DNA of 64,000 nucleotides from an uncultured Acidobacteriota bacterium (GCA_903832055.1 CAILAC010000010.1:248001-312000); one strand, 5' to 3'; positions 36,568 through 46,181 are shown, counted from the first letter of the stretch. A program made the numbers and translations. Notes: generated by a model not told the origin, from the sequence alone.

Positions 36568-36993
36568 ATGCCCCCAGTCACAATTCGCAGCTACCGCGAC
36601 TTATCAGAGGCCATCGTAGCCCGCAGCCTGCTCCAGTCTGCCGGCATCGAAGCCTTTCTCTGCGACGAAAACCTCATCCGCCTCGACTGGCAGATCTCCA
36701 ACTCCATCGGAGGCCTCCGCCTCCAGGTCGAGGAAGAAGACGCCACCGACGCCATCGAAATCCTCGACGCACCCATTCCCGAAACCTTCGATTATGGCGC
36801 TGGCAACGCGCCCTTCACGCAGCCCCACTGCCCCCGCTGCCACTCCCCCAACATCACCTTCGACGGTGCCTCGCGCAAAGCCGCTCTGACATCCCTCTAT
36901 CTCTTCGCCCTCCCGCTCCCCCTCGGCCAGGCGACCTGGATCTGCCAGGACTGCGGCAGCCGCTGGATCGACGACGAAGAACCAGCCCAATAA
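36568..36993 (+). CDS. DUF2007-like protein with C-terminal zinc ribbon
   Basis: A 141-residue protein. The N-terminal 75 residues (TIRSYRDLSEAIVARSLLQSAGIEAFLCDEN, then GGLRLQVEEEDATDAIEIL) match the DUF2007 putative signal-transducing domain. The C-terminus has CPRC and CQDC pairs forming a likely zinc ribbon around a hydrophobic stretch (LYLFALPLPLGQATWIC). The ATG at 36568 was chosen because the upstream part of the frame reads as P450 shadow. It follows the P450 gene after 26 bp. Function is unknown. Confidence 0.8.
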   Translation: MPPVTIRSYRDLSEAIVARSLLQSAGIEAFLCDENLIRLDWQISNSIGGLRLQVEEEDATDAIEILDAPIPETFDYGAGNAPFTQPHCPRCHSPNITFDGASRKAALTSLYLFALPLPLGQATWICQDCGSRWIDDEEPAQ

Positions 36994-37200
36994 AGTTCCC
37001 AACCAAAACTCGGCACTCATGTCTCGACTGAACTGAGATTCTGATATCAATCATCCCCAAGTCATCCAGTCATTGGCGATAGAAGCCGCGGTGAATCCTG
37101 TTTCTTCTTTCGGATACGTTGGCAATTAAATCCGAAATCTATACACTGACGTGGAATCGAAAATGAGATTCTGAGTCAATCAAGAAAGAGGAATTCCTGC

Positions 37201-37905
37201 ATGAAAAATCCTTCGAAATGCCTCTGTGAAGGATTGTTCGTAAGTGCTGGGCTTCTTCTGGCTTTTTTTCTTTCCGCATCGTTGCATGCGCAAGATGACG
37301 CACTCAGGGCTAAGATCATGGCTTCAAGAGAATTCGTGATCAAGCAAGCGGCCGCGACCGAATTTCGCGACTCAATTCGAAAGAGCATAATTGAATATGA
37401 AAAAGGTCTTAGCACTCATTGCAAGACTATAGATGTAGAGTTTGACTCCGCTGCGGTGCGGATTCGAATCCAGGTCCCCATCGAAATGGACCAAAAGGGC
37501 ATTCCGATTTCCGGTCGCTGGAAAGAGTCGGTACCGGGCGCTGCCTGCAATGAAAAGAGGATGTACAACGTACAGGTCGATGTCTCAAAGAAGGGATTGC
37601 ATTTCACTCCAACCTATCCAGGTAGTGCACAGGGGGACCCGGAATTGCAGCGAGACACTTTGAGAAATATTGAATTGGACCTGACGATGATGCCAGGTGT
37701 TAAAAGGTCATGTCATGCTGAAGTACTCGACACTCGGCTTGTCGGTTCGGAGGCAAAGGTTTTGGACAATGGTTTCCTCTCTTCATGGAACGAATCATGG
37801 GATGTACGCACCTGCGATAAGACCTTTACTGTGCCGGTGAAATATATTCCGGACGCGAAGGGAACTGCTATCTCTGTTGCCTTTAACGGAATTGAAGCGC
37901 ACTAG
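37201..37905 (+). CDS. Secreted hypothetical protein, lower-GC gene
   Basis: A 234-residue protein with signal peptide (LFVSAGLLLAFFLSASLHAQ) and four to five cysteines in the mature part (HCKTID, ACNEK, SCHAE, TCDKTF) that may form disulfides. No family is recognised. AGAGGAA precedes the ATG. Codon usage is visibly less GC-rich than in the flanking P450 and oxidase genes, with many A/T third positions, which suggests recent acquisition or an orphan gene. It has its own intergenic regions of about 200 bp on both sides. Confidence 0.7.
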   Translation: MKNPSKCLCEGLFVSAGLLLAFFLSASLHAQDDALRAKIMASREFVIKQAAATEFRDSIRKSIIEYEKGLSTHCKTIDVEFDSAAVRIRIQVPIEMDQKGIPISGRWKESVPGAACNEKRMYNVQVDVSKKGLHFTPTYPGSAQGDPELQRDTLRNIELDLTMMPGVKRSCHAEVLDTRLVGSEAKVLDNGFLSSWNESWDVRTCDKTFTVPVKYIPDAKGTAISVAFNGIEAH

Positions 37906-38106
37906 CGATTGTTTCCTTTGGATTTCAGTTTTGAGCTCTCGTATATCCCTTTATTGAAGTTGGCGAGCTTAGAAAGCTCCTGACAAACATTCCGCCTCTT
38001 GCCCCAGCCACCCCAAAATCAATACACTCATCCAGCACTCCACCAGAGCAACCCGCGCGTATCGGGCAAAGTGCGACCATTCCATTCCCCAGGGGCCAAC
38101 AAATTT

Positions 38107-39483
38107 ATGTCTAAAATATCCAAAATGTCCAAGCGCCAATTCCTCAAAACGTCCAGCGCCCTTGTCGCCGGAACCATTACTGGAGCCCTCTTGCCCAACC
38201 TCGCCCCATCCGCCTCCGCCGAAGAAGCCCCCCTCACCAACTGGGCCGGCAACCTCACCTACCACGCCAAGCATCGCGAAACCCCCGCCTCCATCGAAGA
38301 GGTCCAGCAAGCCGTCAAGCGCCTCCCCACCCTCCGCGCCCTCGGCTCCCGCCACAGCTTCAACACCATCGCAGACTCCCTCACCAACCAGCTCTCCCTC
38401 GCCAAGCTCGACTCCATGGAGTTCAACGAGGCCGAAAAAACCGTCACCGTCGGCGCGGGAGTTCGCTACGGCACCCTCGCCCCCTGGCTCGACGCCAAGG
38501 GCTACGCAGTCCACAACCTCGCCTCCCTGCCCCACATCACCGTCGTCGGCGCGGTCAACACCGCCACCCACGGCTCAGGAGTCAAAAACGGCAACCTCGC
38601 TACCGCCGTCTCCGCCCTTGAAATCGTCACCGCCTCCGGCGAAATCCTTCACCTCACCCGCAAAGACCCTCACTTCCACGCCGCCGTCGTCGGCCTCGGA
38701 GCACTCGGCGTCGTCACCCGCATCACCCTCGACGTGCAGCCCCGCTTCGAAATGATCCAGAACGTCTACCGCAACATGCCCATGGCCGAGCTCGAACACA
38801 ATCTCGAATCCATCATGGCCTCCGGCTACTCCACCAGCCTCTTCACCACCTGGCAAAACCAGAACATCAACCAGGTCTGGATCAAGAGCCGTATCTTCCG
38901 CGGCGAACGCCTCAAACACGACCCCGAATTCCACGGTGCCAAAGCCGCCACCGAAAACATGCACCCCATCGACGGCATCTCCGCCATCAACTGCACCGAC
39001 CAGCTCGGCGTCCCCGGCCCCTGGTACGAGCGCATGCCCCACTTCAAGATGAACTTCACCCCCTCCAGCGGCGCCGAGCTCCAGACCGAGTACTTCGTCC
39101 CCCTCAGCCGTGGCTATGAGGCCATCCGCGCCGTCGAGAGCCTCCGCGACCAGATCACCCCACACCTGCTCATCACCGAGCTCCGCTCCATCGCCGCCGA
39201 CGACCTCTGGCTCTCAATGGCCTACAAGCAGGATTCGCTCGCCATCCACTTCACCTGGAAGCCTGAAACCCCTGAAGTCATGGCCCTCCTGCCCAAAATC
39301 GAAGCCAAGCTCGCCCCCTTCGGCGCGCGCCCCCACTGGGCCAAGCTCTTCACCATCCCCCCAGCCACCCTCAAAGCCCGCTACCCCAAATTCGCAGAGT
39401 TCCAAGCCCTGCTCCGTCAGCAAGACCCCAAAGGTAAATTCCGCAACCAGTTCATCCACCACAACATCTTCAACCAGGCCTGA
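38107..39483 (+). CDS. FAD-linked sugar/alditol oxidase, exported
   Basis: A 458-residue member of the vanillyl-alcohol-oxidase/PCMH family, closest by motifs to alditol (xylitol) oxidase and D-arabinono-1,4-lactone oxidase. The N-terminal signal is KRQFLKTSSALVAGTITGALLP, a Tat-like motif with KR instead of RR. FAD domain: LRALGSRHSFN (His is the probable covalent FAD site), VGAGVRYGTLAPWLDAKGYAVHNLASLPHITVVGAVNTATHGSG. The C-terminal substrate domain ends FRNQFIHHNIF. It oxidises a polyol or sugar lactone with O2, forming H2O2 (family knowledge). The start is the ATG at 38107. Confidence 0.88.
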   Translation: MSKISKMSKRQFLKTSSALVAGTITGALLPNLAPSASAEEAPLTNWAGNLTYHAKHRETPASIEEVQQAVKRLPTLRALGSRHSFNTIADSLTNQLSLAKLDSMEFNEAEKTVTVGAGVRYGTLAPWLDAKGYAVHNLASLPHITVVGAVNTATHGSGVKNGNLATAVSALEIVTASGEILHLTRKDPHFHAAVVGLGALGVVTRITLDVQPRFEMIQNVYRNMPMAELEHNLESIMASGYSTSLFTTWQNQNINQVWIKSRIFRGERLKHDPEFHGAKAATENMHPIDGISAINCTDQLGVPGPWYERMPHFKMNFTPSSGAELQTEYFVPLSRGYEAIRAVESLRDQITPHLLITELRSIAADDLWLSMAYKQDSLAIHFTWKPETPEVMALLPKIEAKLAPFGARPHWAKLFTIPPATLKARYPKFAEFQALLRQQDPKGKFRNQFIHHNIFNQA

Positions 39484-39600
39484 ACACTGATCGATCGCGC
39501 CACACTAAAACGGTTGTCTTCCGGAGCAAAACACAGGAGCAAAATGAAGGATCTGTTGCAGCGTTTTGCAATCCAAATCATCAACCCAGCCCAAAAAGTG

Positions 39601-39623
39601 TAAGCCGGGGCGTCAACCCCGGC
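39601..39623. repeat. Solitary REP-like palindrome
   Basis: TAAGCCGGGG, a six-base loop, then CCCCGGC. The same head (TAAGCCGGGG followed by CCCGGC) occurs in the two elements flanking the RAYT gene at 63139 and 63755. It lies between the convergent oxidase and GH92 genes, a typical REP location. Confidence 0.65.
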
Positions 39624-39683
39624 CTATACGCACCGCAATCTTCAGGAAAGCATTCCTTGCAAAATGCTTTCCTCCGTCATCGA

Positions 39684-42038
39684 TTACTTTCCCCCAACAC
39701 CATCCGAAGCCGAAGGCGGCCGGTCCCCCACCGCCGTACCCCACGAACTCCCCGTCGCCTCGCTCATCGCAAAATCAATCACCCCATCCCGCCCCAGCAA
39801 CTCACCCACCGGCACCCACGAACTCGCATGCGGCTTCCCATTCAAGGTCACTGACTGCACGTAGTTCCCCGTCCCATGCCGCCGGATCATCAGCGTGTGC
39901 CCATCCCCCAACCGCACCACCGCCCGCTCATACCTGGGAGTGCCAAGCACCACTCCACCGACGCCCGGAATCGCCGGATACATCCCCAGCGCATTCCACA
40001 GATACACCCCCGAAGTCGCACCCAGGTCGTCATTCCCCGGAATCCCGCCCGGTGTCGTGTTGAACGTCTCATTCTCCACCCGCGTCATCACCGCCGCCGT
40101 CTTCCACGGCTTGCCCAGAAACGTGTACGCGTAAGGAGTCACAAAATCCGGCTCATTCGCCATGTTGAAGCAGGGCTCGCCCCAGCAAACCAGCTTCTCA
40201 AAGAACTTATCCAGCCGCTTCTCCACCACCGCATCGCTGCCAATCGCGTCAAACAGTCCGCGGTAATCAAACGGCAGCATGAATGTGTACTGGTACGTGT
40301 TCCCCTCTTCAAACCCATGCTGGTCCGTCGACACCGGCGCATCCGGCCGCTTCGGCAGCGACTTCTCCGCATCAAATCGCGGCAGCCAGCTTCCATCCGC
40401 CAGCCTCGGCCGTATCCATCGCGTCTCCGGGTCCAGCAGATTACGCCAGTTTCCCGCATGTTTCAGCATCAGTTCGCGATTGGCGTTGTCTCCCAACGCC
40501 CCCGCCAGTTGCGCAATCGCAAAATCTGCATTGGCAATCTCCAGCGTCTCTGAGGCTGAGATCGTGTTCGAAGCCGGAATATACCCCAGTTTCAGATACT
40601 CAGCCAGGTTGTCCCGCTCCGTCTTTCCATGCTGCCCCAGCCCCGGCGTCGTCGCCGCTTTCACCGCATAACTGAGCGCGGTTTTGGCATCAAAGTTCCT
40701 CGCCCCAAAGCCATAAATTGAGGCCAGAATGATCGGCGGCGAATCCCCTCCCATTACAAACGTTCCGTCATTCGCGCTCACCCAGCGCGGATACGACCCC
40801 AGTTGCTCCGCATCATTGACCAGCGACTGCGCCAGATCGCTCGCCTCCTGCGGAAACAGCAGCGCCTGCAACTGCACCGTATTGCGATAGATATCCCAGT
40901 CAGAAATATTCGTGTACTGCCCCTTCTGCCCCGCATGCAGACGGTGCGGCTTCTCATCAAAGCCCATATACTCTCCGTCCACATCGCTGAAAAGCGTCTG
41001 CCCAATCAGCTCGTGGTATAGCCCGGTATAGAAAATCTTCCGGTCCCCTTCATTCGCGGCCTCAATGCTGACCGAGCCCAGCGCCTTCTCCCACCGCGCC
41101 TGCGCCCTGTGCCGCAGCCCATCAAAATCCCACCCCGGCAGCTCACTCGCCAGGTTCGCCCGGGCCTTTGCCTCGCTCACGTACGACAGGCCCACCTTCA
41201 CGATTTGCGTCGAATTTTCACCCAGATCCAGCCAAGCCGCAGCCCGCTTGCCGGCTACTTTCTGGGCGCCATCCTGCAAAGCACCGTTCTGCCAGAGCGC
41301 TCGCGCCACCGGCTTGCTTTGAAACGCAAACGCCACATGCAGCGTGTAGCGCGTCGGCGAACCGCAAAACCCACCCGAGGTTACCGTTCCTGTCAGCACT
41401 CCATCCGGCCCAAAACTCAGGCTCTCGCCATCTTTCTCACGTGCCACCGGCGGCAAATAGTCGATATGCACATCCGTCGAAGCGCTTCCCGCCCCATTCA
41501 CCAGCAGCCCCGCGCGCTGCCCCTGCGGAAACGTCAGCCGCGCCATCCCGCTGCGATCCCACGTCGTCAGCTCCACGCGCACCCCGTCTGCAAGCACCAC
41601 GGAGTAATAGCCCGCCTCCGCAGTTTCCCTTGAATGATCAAACGCCGCTGTTGCCGGATGCCCCAGGTCTAACTTTTGTCCGGGCCGCGCGCTCATCGGC
41701 AAGATTGGCATATCCCCAAATACCGTGCAGCCGGCGCCGCTCAGGTGCGTCACGCTGAATCCGCGAATCGTCTTGTCGCCGTAATAATAGAAATTCTCCT
41801 GCGTATCCGGGCTCCACTGGATCATCCCAAACGGCACCGTCGCCCCCGGATAGGTATTCCCGTCATTTGCCGTTCCAATCATCGCGTCCACCGAAGCAAC
41901 CGCTCGAACCTGGCCATCCATCGACAATTCAGACAAATGCCCAAAAGCGAGCACACCGAGAGCAAACAAAACAGCAGACCTGACCACAGAAATTCGCATA
42001 GCAGAAAACTTAACAGACAAAAGTGGTAACGTCACCAT
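39684..42038 (-). CDS. GH92 family alpha-mannosidase, secreted
   Basis: A 784-residue exported glycosidase. Signal peptide around residues 14-34 (MRISVVRSAVLFALGVLAFG). GH92 signatures: VDAMIGTANDGNTYPGATVPFGMIQWSPDT near the N-terminus, GFSVTHLSGAGC, GLYHELIGQTLFSDVDGEYMGFDEK, YSNISDWDIYR-like TNISDWDIYRN, and YTFMLPFDYRGLFDAIG. The late GGIPGNDDLGATSGVYLWNALGMYP carries the catalytic acidic residues. GH92 enzymes are Ca-dependent exo-acting alpha-mannosidases. The first ATG (42038) has GGGGA upstream; the ATG at 41999 is an alternative. Confidence 0.93.
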   Translation of the reverse strand: MVTLPLLSVKFSAMRISVVRSAVLFALGVLAFGHLSELSMDGQVRAVASVDAMIGTANDGNTYPGATVPFGMIQWSPDTQENFYYYGDKTIRGFSVTHLSGAGCTVFGDMPILPMSARPGQKLDLGHPATAAFDHSRETAEAGYYSVVLADGVRVELTTWDRSGMARLTFPQGQRAGLLVNGAGSASTDVHIDYLPPVAREKDGESLSFGPDGVLTGTVTSGGFCGSPTRYTLHVAFAFQSKPVARALWQNGALQDGAQKVAGKRAAAWLDLGENSTQIVKVGLSYVSEAKARANLASELPGWDFDGLRHRAQARWEKALGSVSIEAANEGDRKIFYTGLYHELIGQTLFSDVDGEYMGFDEKPHRLHAGQKGQYTNISDWDIYRNTVQLQALLFPQEASDLAQSLVNDAEQLGSYPRWVSANDGTFVMGGDSPPIILASIYGFGARNFDAKTALSYAVKAATTPGLGQHGKTERDNLAEYLKLGYIPASNTISASETLEIANADFAIAQLAGALGDNANRELMLKHAGNWRNLLDPETRWIRPRLADGSWLPRFDAEKSLPKRPDAPVSTDQHGFEEGNTYQYTFMLPFDYRGLFDAIGSDAVVEKRLDKFFEKLVCWGEPCFNMANEPDFVTPYAYTFLGKPWKTAAVMTRVENETFNTTPGGIPGNDDLGATSGVYLWNALGMYPAIPGVGGVVLGTPRYERAVVRLGDGHTLMIRRHGTGNYVQSVTLNGKPHASSWVPVGELLGRDGVIDFAMSEATGSSWGTAVGDRPPSASDGVGGK

Positions 42039-42116
42039 TCATCCCCGACCTCCCACATTCCACCGCCCTGTTGATCTGCCCCATTTCTGCTAGCCTGTTC
42101 ACTGAGAACAGCAAAC

Positions 42117-43211
42117 ATGGGCTTTCAGGAATTCCTCGGCAACGCAGAAACCGTCCAGCGCCTCCGCGAAAGCGTCCTGCATCAGCGCATCCCGCAGGCG
42201 CTGATCCTCGCCGGCCCCAAAGGCGCAGGCAAATACACCCTCGCGCTCATGTTCGCCCGCCTCGTCAACTGCCATAGCCCCACCGAATCGAATGGCCTGC
42301 CCGACTTCTGCGGCGTCTGCCGCAACTGCACCCGCATCGCCGAGGCCACCGACCTCGATGCCCGCGTCGCCGAAGCTGTCGCCTCCCGCGATGACCTGCG
42401 CGAAACCGACAAAAAAGAGACGCGCATCCTCCTCCAGCCCCACCCCGACATCCTCATCATCCCGCCCGACCCGCCGCAAAATCTGGTCAAGATCGGCCAG
42501 GTCCGCCAGGTCATCCACAACGCCTACTACCGCCCTCCCATCGAGGGCCGCCGCAGCTTTTTCATCTTCACTTCATCCGCCTTCATGAAAGAGGCCGCCA
42601 ACAGCCTCCTCAAAGTCCTCGAAGAGCCGCCGCCCAACTGCACCCTCATCCTGCTCAGCGAAAACCCCGCAGAGATGCTGCCAACTATCCGCTCCCGCGC
42701 CATGCTCCACCGCCTCGGAGCCGTCCCCGTTGAGACCCTTGAGGCCCTGCTCGCCACCCGCCGCCCCGAACTCAAAGGCCCGCGTCGGTCCCTCGTTGCC
42801 CGCATGTCCCACGGAGCCGTCGGCCGCGCCCTCGGCTTCGACGTTGAGGCCTATCTAGCCAGCCGCCAGGACGCTCTCCTCATCCTCAAAACAGCTCTCC
42901 GCGACCCAGACTTTTCATCGCTCTTTCGCACCACCGAAACCTACAAAGGCGGCGCAGACGGCCAGCAAAAGACCCTCAACCTCATCCGCGCCACCAATGC
43001 CCTCATTGAAGACATGCTCATGCTCGTCGCCGGCACGCCCCAGCTCGTCCGCAACCAGGACATCGCGGCAGAACTCACCCAACTCGGCTCAGGCGTCAAC
43101 CTTGACTGGATCGACCGCGCCGCCAGCGCCCTCGCTGAAGTGGAAAAAGGCATGCGCCGCAACCTCCTGCGCAACGTATCCATTGACGCCATGGCCCTCT
43201 CGCTCAGCTAA
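42117..43211 (+). CDS. holB: DNA polymerase III delta-prime subunit
   Basis: A 364-residue clamp-loader AAA+ subunit. Opening FLGNAETVQRLRESVLHQRIPQALILAGPKGAGKYT with a Walker A-like P-loop (residues 33-41). The zinc-module cysteines are NCHSPTESNGLPDFCGVCRNC. Next come QVRQVIHNAYYRPPIEGRRSFFIFTSSAFMKEAANSLLKVLEEPPPNC (delta-prime signature) and the sensor region TIRSRAML. A 60-residue acidic insertion between the zinc module and Walker B region (ATDLDARVAEAV to QPHPDILIIPPDP) makes it a little longer than usual. It is divergent from the GH92 gene. Confidence 0.92.
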   Translation: MGFQEFLGNAETVQRLRESVLHQRIPQALILAGPKGAGKYTLALMFARLVNCHSPTESNGLPDFCGVCRNCTRIAEATDLDARVAEAVASRDDLRETDKKETRILLQPHPDILIIPPDPPQNLVKIGQVRQVIHNAYYRPPIEGRRSFFIFTSSAFMKEAANSLLKVLEEPPPNCTLILLSENPAEMLPTIRSRAMLHRLGAVPVETLEALLATRRPELKGPRRSLVARMSHGAVGRALGFDVEAYLASRQDALLILKTALRDPDFSSLFRTTETYKGGADGQQKTLNLIRATNALIEDMLMLVAGTPQLVRNQDIAAELTQLGSGVNLDWIDRAASALAEVEKGMRRNLLRNVSIDAMALSLS

Positions 43212-43454
43212 CGCTCCCGCATGTCTCAACTCATTCCGCCGATGAGATGCAACCCTTCGCTCATCGTCAGCATCTCTAATGTCAAGTCATTCACTTTTTC
43301 TTGCCGAGTATCAGTAATTCGCTGGGCCCCAGTACGTCGCCTTCGGTCGTTCTCCCAAGTTGAGCCTGTCTCATCGTTCGTCGAGTGAAAGACAGACAAT
43401 TCCGAACGCTAGCCTAAAACACTCGTCTTGCATTCGTACCCGGAGCCTTTTGAA

Positions 43455-43907
43455 ATGAACAACCTATCCTCCCGTTCTCTTAATGCGAGTCAACAATCAG
43501 CCTCCGCCAATCCAATCTCAAACTCCTCTGCGGCGACAGCCATCTTTGAAGTCCCAGTGGCCGATAACGGTAACCACCACGTCAACCACGTTGCCCCGTC
43601 AGCCCGCAAACGGCGCCCCGTGTCGGTGCCGCTGCAGGCAAGGCAACTCTTCACCGCCGAGCATGATGATCATCTCGCCAACCGCCAGGCCGAACTCTTC
43701 TATCTGCAAAAGCAGATTCAGCAGCAGACCCCGATGGTCTTCGTCCTTGAAGACGGCCAACATGTAAACGGCGTCATCGAGTGGTACGACCGCCACTCCA
43801 TCAAGGTACGCGGAAAGGGCAAAGTACTCATATACAAATCCGCGATCAAATACCTGTACAAGGCGGGTGAAACCGGTTCCGCGTCAGACTCGCCAAAAGC
43901 GCTTTAG
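43455..43907 (+). CDS. hfq: Hfq-like RNA-binding protein with N-terminal extension
   Basis: A 150-residue protein whose residues 75-135 form an Hfq/Sm-like domain: ELFYLQKQIQQQTPMVFVLEDGQHVNGVIEWYDRHSIKVRGKGKVLIYKSAIKYLYK. Sm1-like residues and the Sm2 YKSAI box (YKHAI in Hfq) are visible. About 70 residues of Ser/Asn/Ala-rich and basic sequence precede it (RKRRPVSVPLQARQLF), an extension not present in classical 70-100-residue Hfq. The ATG at 43455 with GGAG nine bases upstream was preferred to a TTG. Its stop overlaps the convergent Sua5 gene by 4 bp. It is probably a small-RNA chaperone, though it is divergent. Confidence 0.7.
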   Translation: MNNLSSRSLNASQQSASANPISNSSAATAIFEVPVADNGNHHVNHVAPSARKRRPVSVPLQARQLFTAEHDDHLANRQAELFYLQKQIQQQTPMVFVLEDGQHVNGVIEWYDRHSIKVRGKGKVLIYKSAIKYLYKAGETGSASDSPKAL

Positions 43908-44977
43908 TGTTGCTGGTCGTCTCCGGACCAGGCCGCCTTGCGTAGCCGGTCACGAATCGCAGCGCCAATCCCCTCGCCCGGCGGCACCGGGCACAGAATT
44001 ACCGCACAACCCCGCGCATCCAGCCAGCGCAGCCCTCCAAACAGGCGCTGCGCCAGCTCTTCCGGCTCTTCCCCCGCCCTCGGCCAGCGGCCCCAGTCAT
44101 AAACTTCATACCCCGCGCCTGATAGCCCGGCCCAACCAGTCGGCAGCATCAAGCCAACGCGTTCTCCCAAATAATCCAGCGCCAGGTCACCCAGCCGCCC
44201 ACTCCCAACCCCATCCTCCACCAGAATGAGCCGTGCCTTGGGCGCATAATGCCTGAGCCCAACGCCCGGCGAAGGCATCGCATCGCGCGGCTCCCGCGCC
44301 AGTTCCGCCCGCTCGGCATACACCTCAGCTGCACCGGCAACGGCCCGAATCTGCTCCACGGTCACCGCTCCGGGCCGGTAAATCATCATTGGCACAGTCG
44401 TGGCATCCACAACCGTCGATTCCACCCCAAACGACGTCGGCCCTGCGTCGACTACCGCATCGATCCGCCCATCCAGGTCGTCCAGCACGTGCTCCGCGGT
44501 TGTAGGGCTCGTATGCCCAAAGCGGTTCGCGCTCGGCGCTGCAACCGGTACTCCGGCCCTCCGGATCACCTCAAGCGCCACCGCATGTGCCGGCATCCGC
44601 ACCCCTACCAGCCGCCGCCCCGCCGTCACTACATCCGGAACAGCACCCGACCGCGGCAGCAGCAGCGTCAATGGCCCCGGCCAGAATGCCCTCATCAACT
44701 TCCGCGCCCGCTCTGGAATCTCGCTCACCACCTGCGCCAGCATCGCCTCATCGGCCACATGCACAATCAGCGGATCCCAGCCCGGCCGCTCCTTGGCCGC
44801 AAAAATCCCCGCCACTGCAACCGCATCCAACGCATTTGCCCCAAGTCCGTAGACGGTCTCCGTCGGCAGCGCCACCAGCCCTCCGCGTCGCAGCACCGAG
44901 GCCGCCGTATCGAGTCCGCGCTCGGATTCCGGCTCTCCCAACTTGTCAATATCCACCCGCAGGCGCAGCGTTTTCAT
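43904..44977 (-). CDS. L-threonylcarbamoyladenylate synthase, Sua5 type
   Basis: A 357-residue enzyme making threonylcarbamoyl-AMP for the t6A37 tRNA modification. The YrdC domain (about 10-205) has LRRGGLVALPTETVYGLGANA, KERPGWDPLIVHV, FWPGPLTLLL, VGVRMPAH, PVAAPSANRFGHTSPTTAEHV and the phosphate-binding STVVD. A linker (MPSPGVGLRHYAPKA) leads to a C-terminal Sua5 domain. The presence of that domain distinguishes it from short TsaC. The ATG at 44977 fits the family start. Confidence 0.93.
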   Translation of the reverse strand: MKTLRLRVDIDKLGEPESERGLDTAASVLRRGGLVALPTETVYGLGANALDAVAVAGIFAAKERPGWDPLIVHVADEAMLAQVVSEIPERARKLMRAFWPGPLTLLLPRSGAVPDVVTAGRRLVGVRMPAHAVALEVIRRAGVPVAAPSANRFGHTSPTTAEHVLDDLDGRIDAVVDAGPTSFGVESTVVDATTVPMMIYRPGAVTVEQIRAVAGAAEVYAERAELAREPRDAMPSPGVGLRHYAPKARLILVEDGVGSGRLGDLALDYLGERVGLMLPTGWAGLSGAGYEVYDWGRWPRAGEEPEELAQRLFGGLRWLDARGCAVILCPVPPGEGIGAAIRDRLRKAAWSGDDQQH

Positions 44978-45068
44978 CTCTCCATTATCAACCTGCCCCT
45001 CAATCCATGGGAAAACCCGCCCGGTGTCGTATACTCCGGGCAAAGGAAAACATCTCTCCGGGCAACCA

Positions 45069-45671
45069 ATGGCCATCGAAACCGAAATCAAATTCCGCGT
45101 TGCCGACCAGGCTCAGTTGGAATCCCAGCTCGTAGCCATTGGCTTCCGCCTCGTCACACCGCGCAGCTTCGAGAGCAATACCCTTTACGACACCGCCGAT
45201 CGCTCCCTGCGCCTCAAACGCGAAATCCTCCGCATCCGCAACTACAACGAAAAGTGGCTCCTCACCCACAAGCGCATCCCCGATTCTGGCATCGGTGAGG
45301 ACCGCCACAAGCATCGCGTTGAAACTGAAACCGAGCTCTCCGACGGCCCAGCTCTCGCCGAAGTCTTCAAGTCGATAGGCCTCATCCCCGTCTTCGAGTA
45401 CGAAAAATGGCGCACCGAGTGGACAAATGATCAAGGTCACCTCCACGGCCATTGCGTTGTCGACGAAACCCCCATCGGTACCTTCGCCGAGCTCGAAGGC
45501 TCCCCCGAATGGATCGACCGCATCGCCAGTCTTCTCGGCATCGCCCCCGCTGACCAGCTCACCGCAAGCTATGGCCGCCTCTTTGATCAGTGGCGCACAA
45601 GCACCGGCACCAACGCCCAGAACCTCACATTCAAGGCCATCGCTGCCGCCATCGCCGAACTCAATCGTTGA
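45069..45671 (+). CDS. CYTH-domain protein (class IV adenylate cyclase-like)
   Basis: A 200-residue CYTH/triphosphate tunnel protein. The N-terminal ETEIK is the ExExK signature. Alternating charged beta strands follow: SNTLYDTADRSLRLKREILRIR, WLLTHKRI, KHRVETETEL, VFEYEKWRTEW, HCVVDETPIGTFAELEGS. These line the metal- and triphosphate-binding tunnel. Members act as class IV adenylate cyclases or inorganic tri/polyphosphatases; which applies here cannot be told. It is divergent from the Sua5 gene, with a 91-bp gap. Confidence 0.9.
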   Translation: MAIETEIKFRVADQAQLESQLVAIGFRLVTPRSFESNTLYDTADRSLRLKREILRIRNYNEKWLLTHKRIPDSGIGEDRHKHRVETETELSDGPALAEVFKSIGLIPVFEYEKWRTEWTNDQGHLHGHCVVDETPIGTFAELEGSPEWIDRIASLLGIAPADQLTASYGRLFDQWRTSTGTNAQNLTFKAIAAAIAELNR

Positions 45672-45797
45672 AGAATCATCAGCTGTACCTCGCCAGTGGG
45701 ATTGACAACTTCTAAGACATCAAGAAAAAAGATTTGTTTTCGCTTAATGGTTTCCAACCGTATGCCGATATCGAAGGCAGGCGACACTTCGCCGCGG

Positions 45798-46181
45798 ATG
45801 GAAACCATGATTCAGATGTCCAGGCGCACCACTCAGCTTTCCAAATCAGGGCCCCGGCGCATTGCCGCCGCACTGCTGCCGGTTGCAGCTCTGGCTCTTG
45901 CCTTCATCACCACCCCACTCCTGCATGCATCCGACGAGCGCCCTATCAAGCAGCGCTTCAGCCCTACATACCCTGAACTCGCCAAGCGCATGCGGGTCAG
46001 CGGCGTCGTCCGCGTCTCCGCCACCGTCGCTCCCGATGGCTCCGTTTCCTCCACCAAGACCGTCAGCGGTAATCACATGCTCTCCGGCGCCGCCGAAGAG
46101 GCCGTCCACCGATGGAAATTTGTACCCGCATCCGCAGAGTCCACCGTCGAAGTTGACGTCAGCTTTGCTCTCGCCCAGTAA
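45798..46181 (+). CDS. TonB C-terminal-domain protein, membrane anchored
   Basis: A 127-residue protein with an N-terminal hydrophobic anchor (RIAAALLPVAALALAFITTPLL) and a TonB/TolA C-terminal domain: YPELAKRMRVSGVVRVSATVAPDGSVSSTKTVSGNHMLSGAAEEAVHRWKFVPA. It is short, lacking the Pro-rich spacer of classical TonB, so it may not span the periplasm. Such mini-TonB proteins are common in Acidobacteriota. The start is uncertain; ATGs at 45798, 45807 and 45816 are close together and an upstream ATG-rich stretch also exists. Confidence 0.7.
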   Translation: METMIQMSRRTTQLSKSGPRRIAAALLPVAALALAFITTPLLHASDERPIKQRFSPTYPELAKRMRVSGVVRVSATVAPDGSVSSTKTVSGNHMLSGAAEEAVHRWKFVPASAESTVEVDVSFALAQ

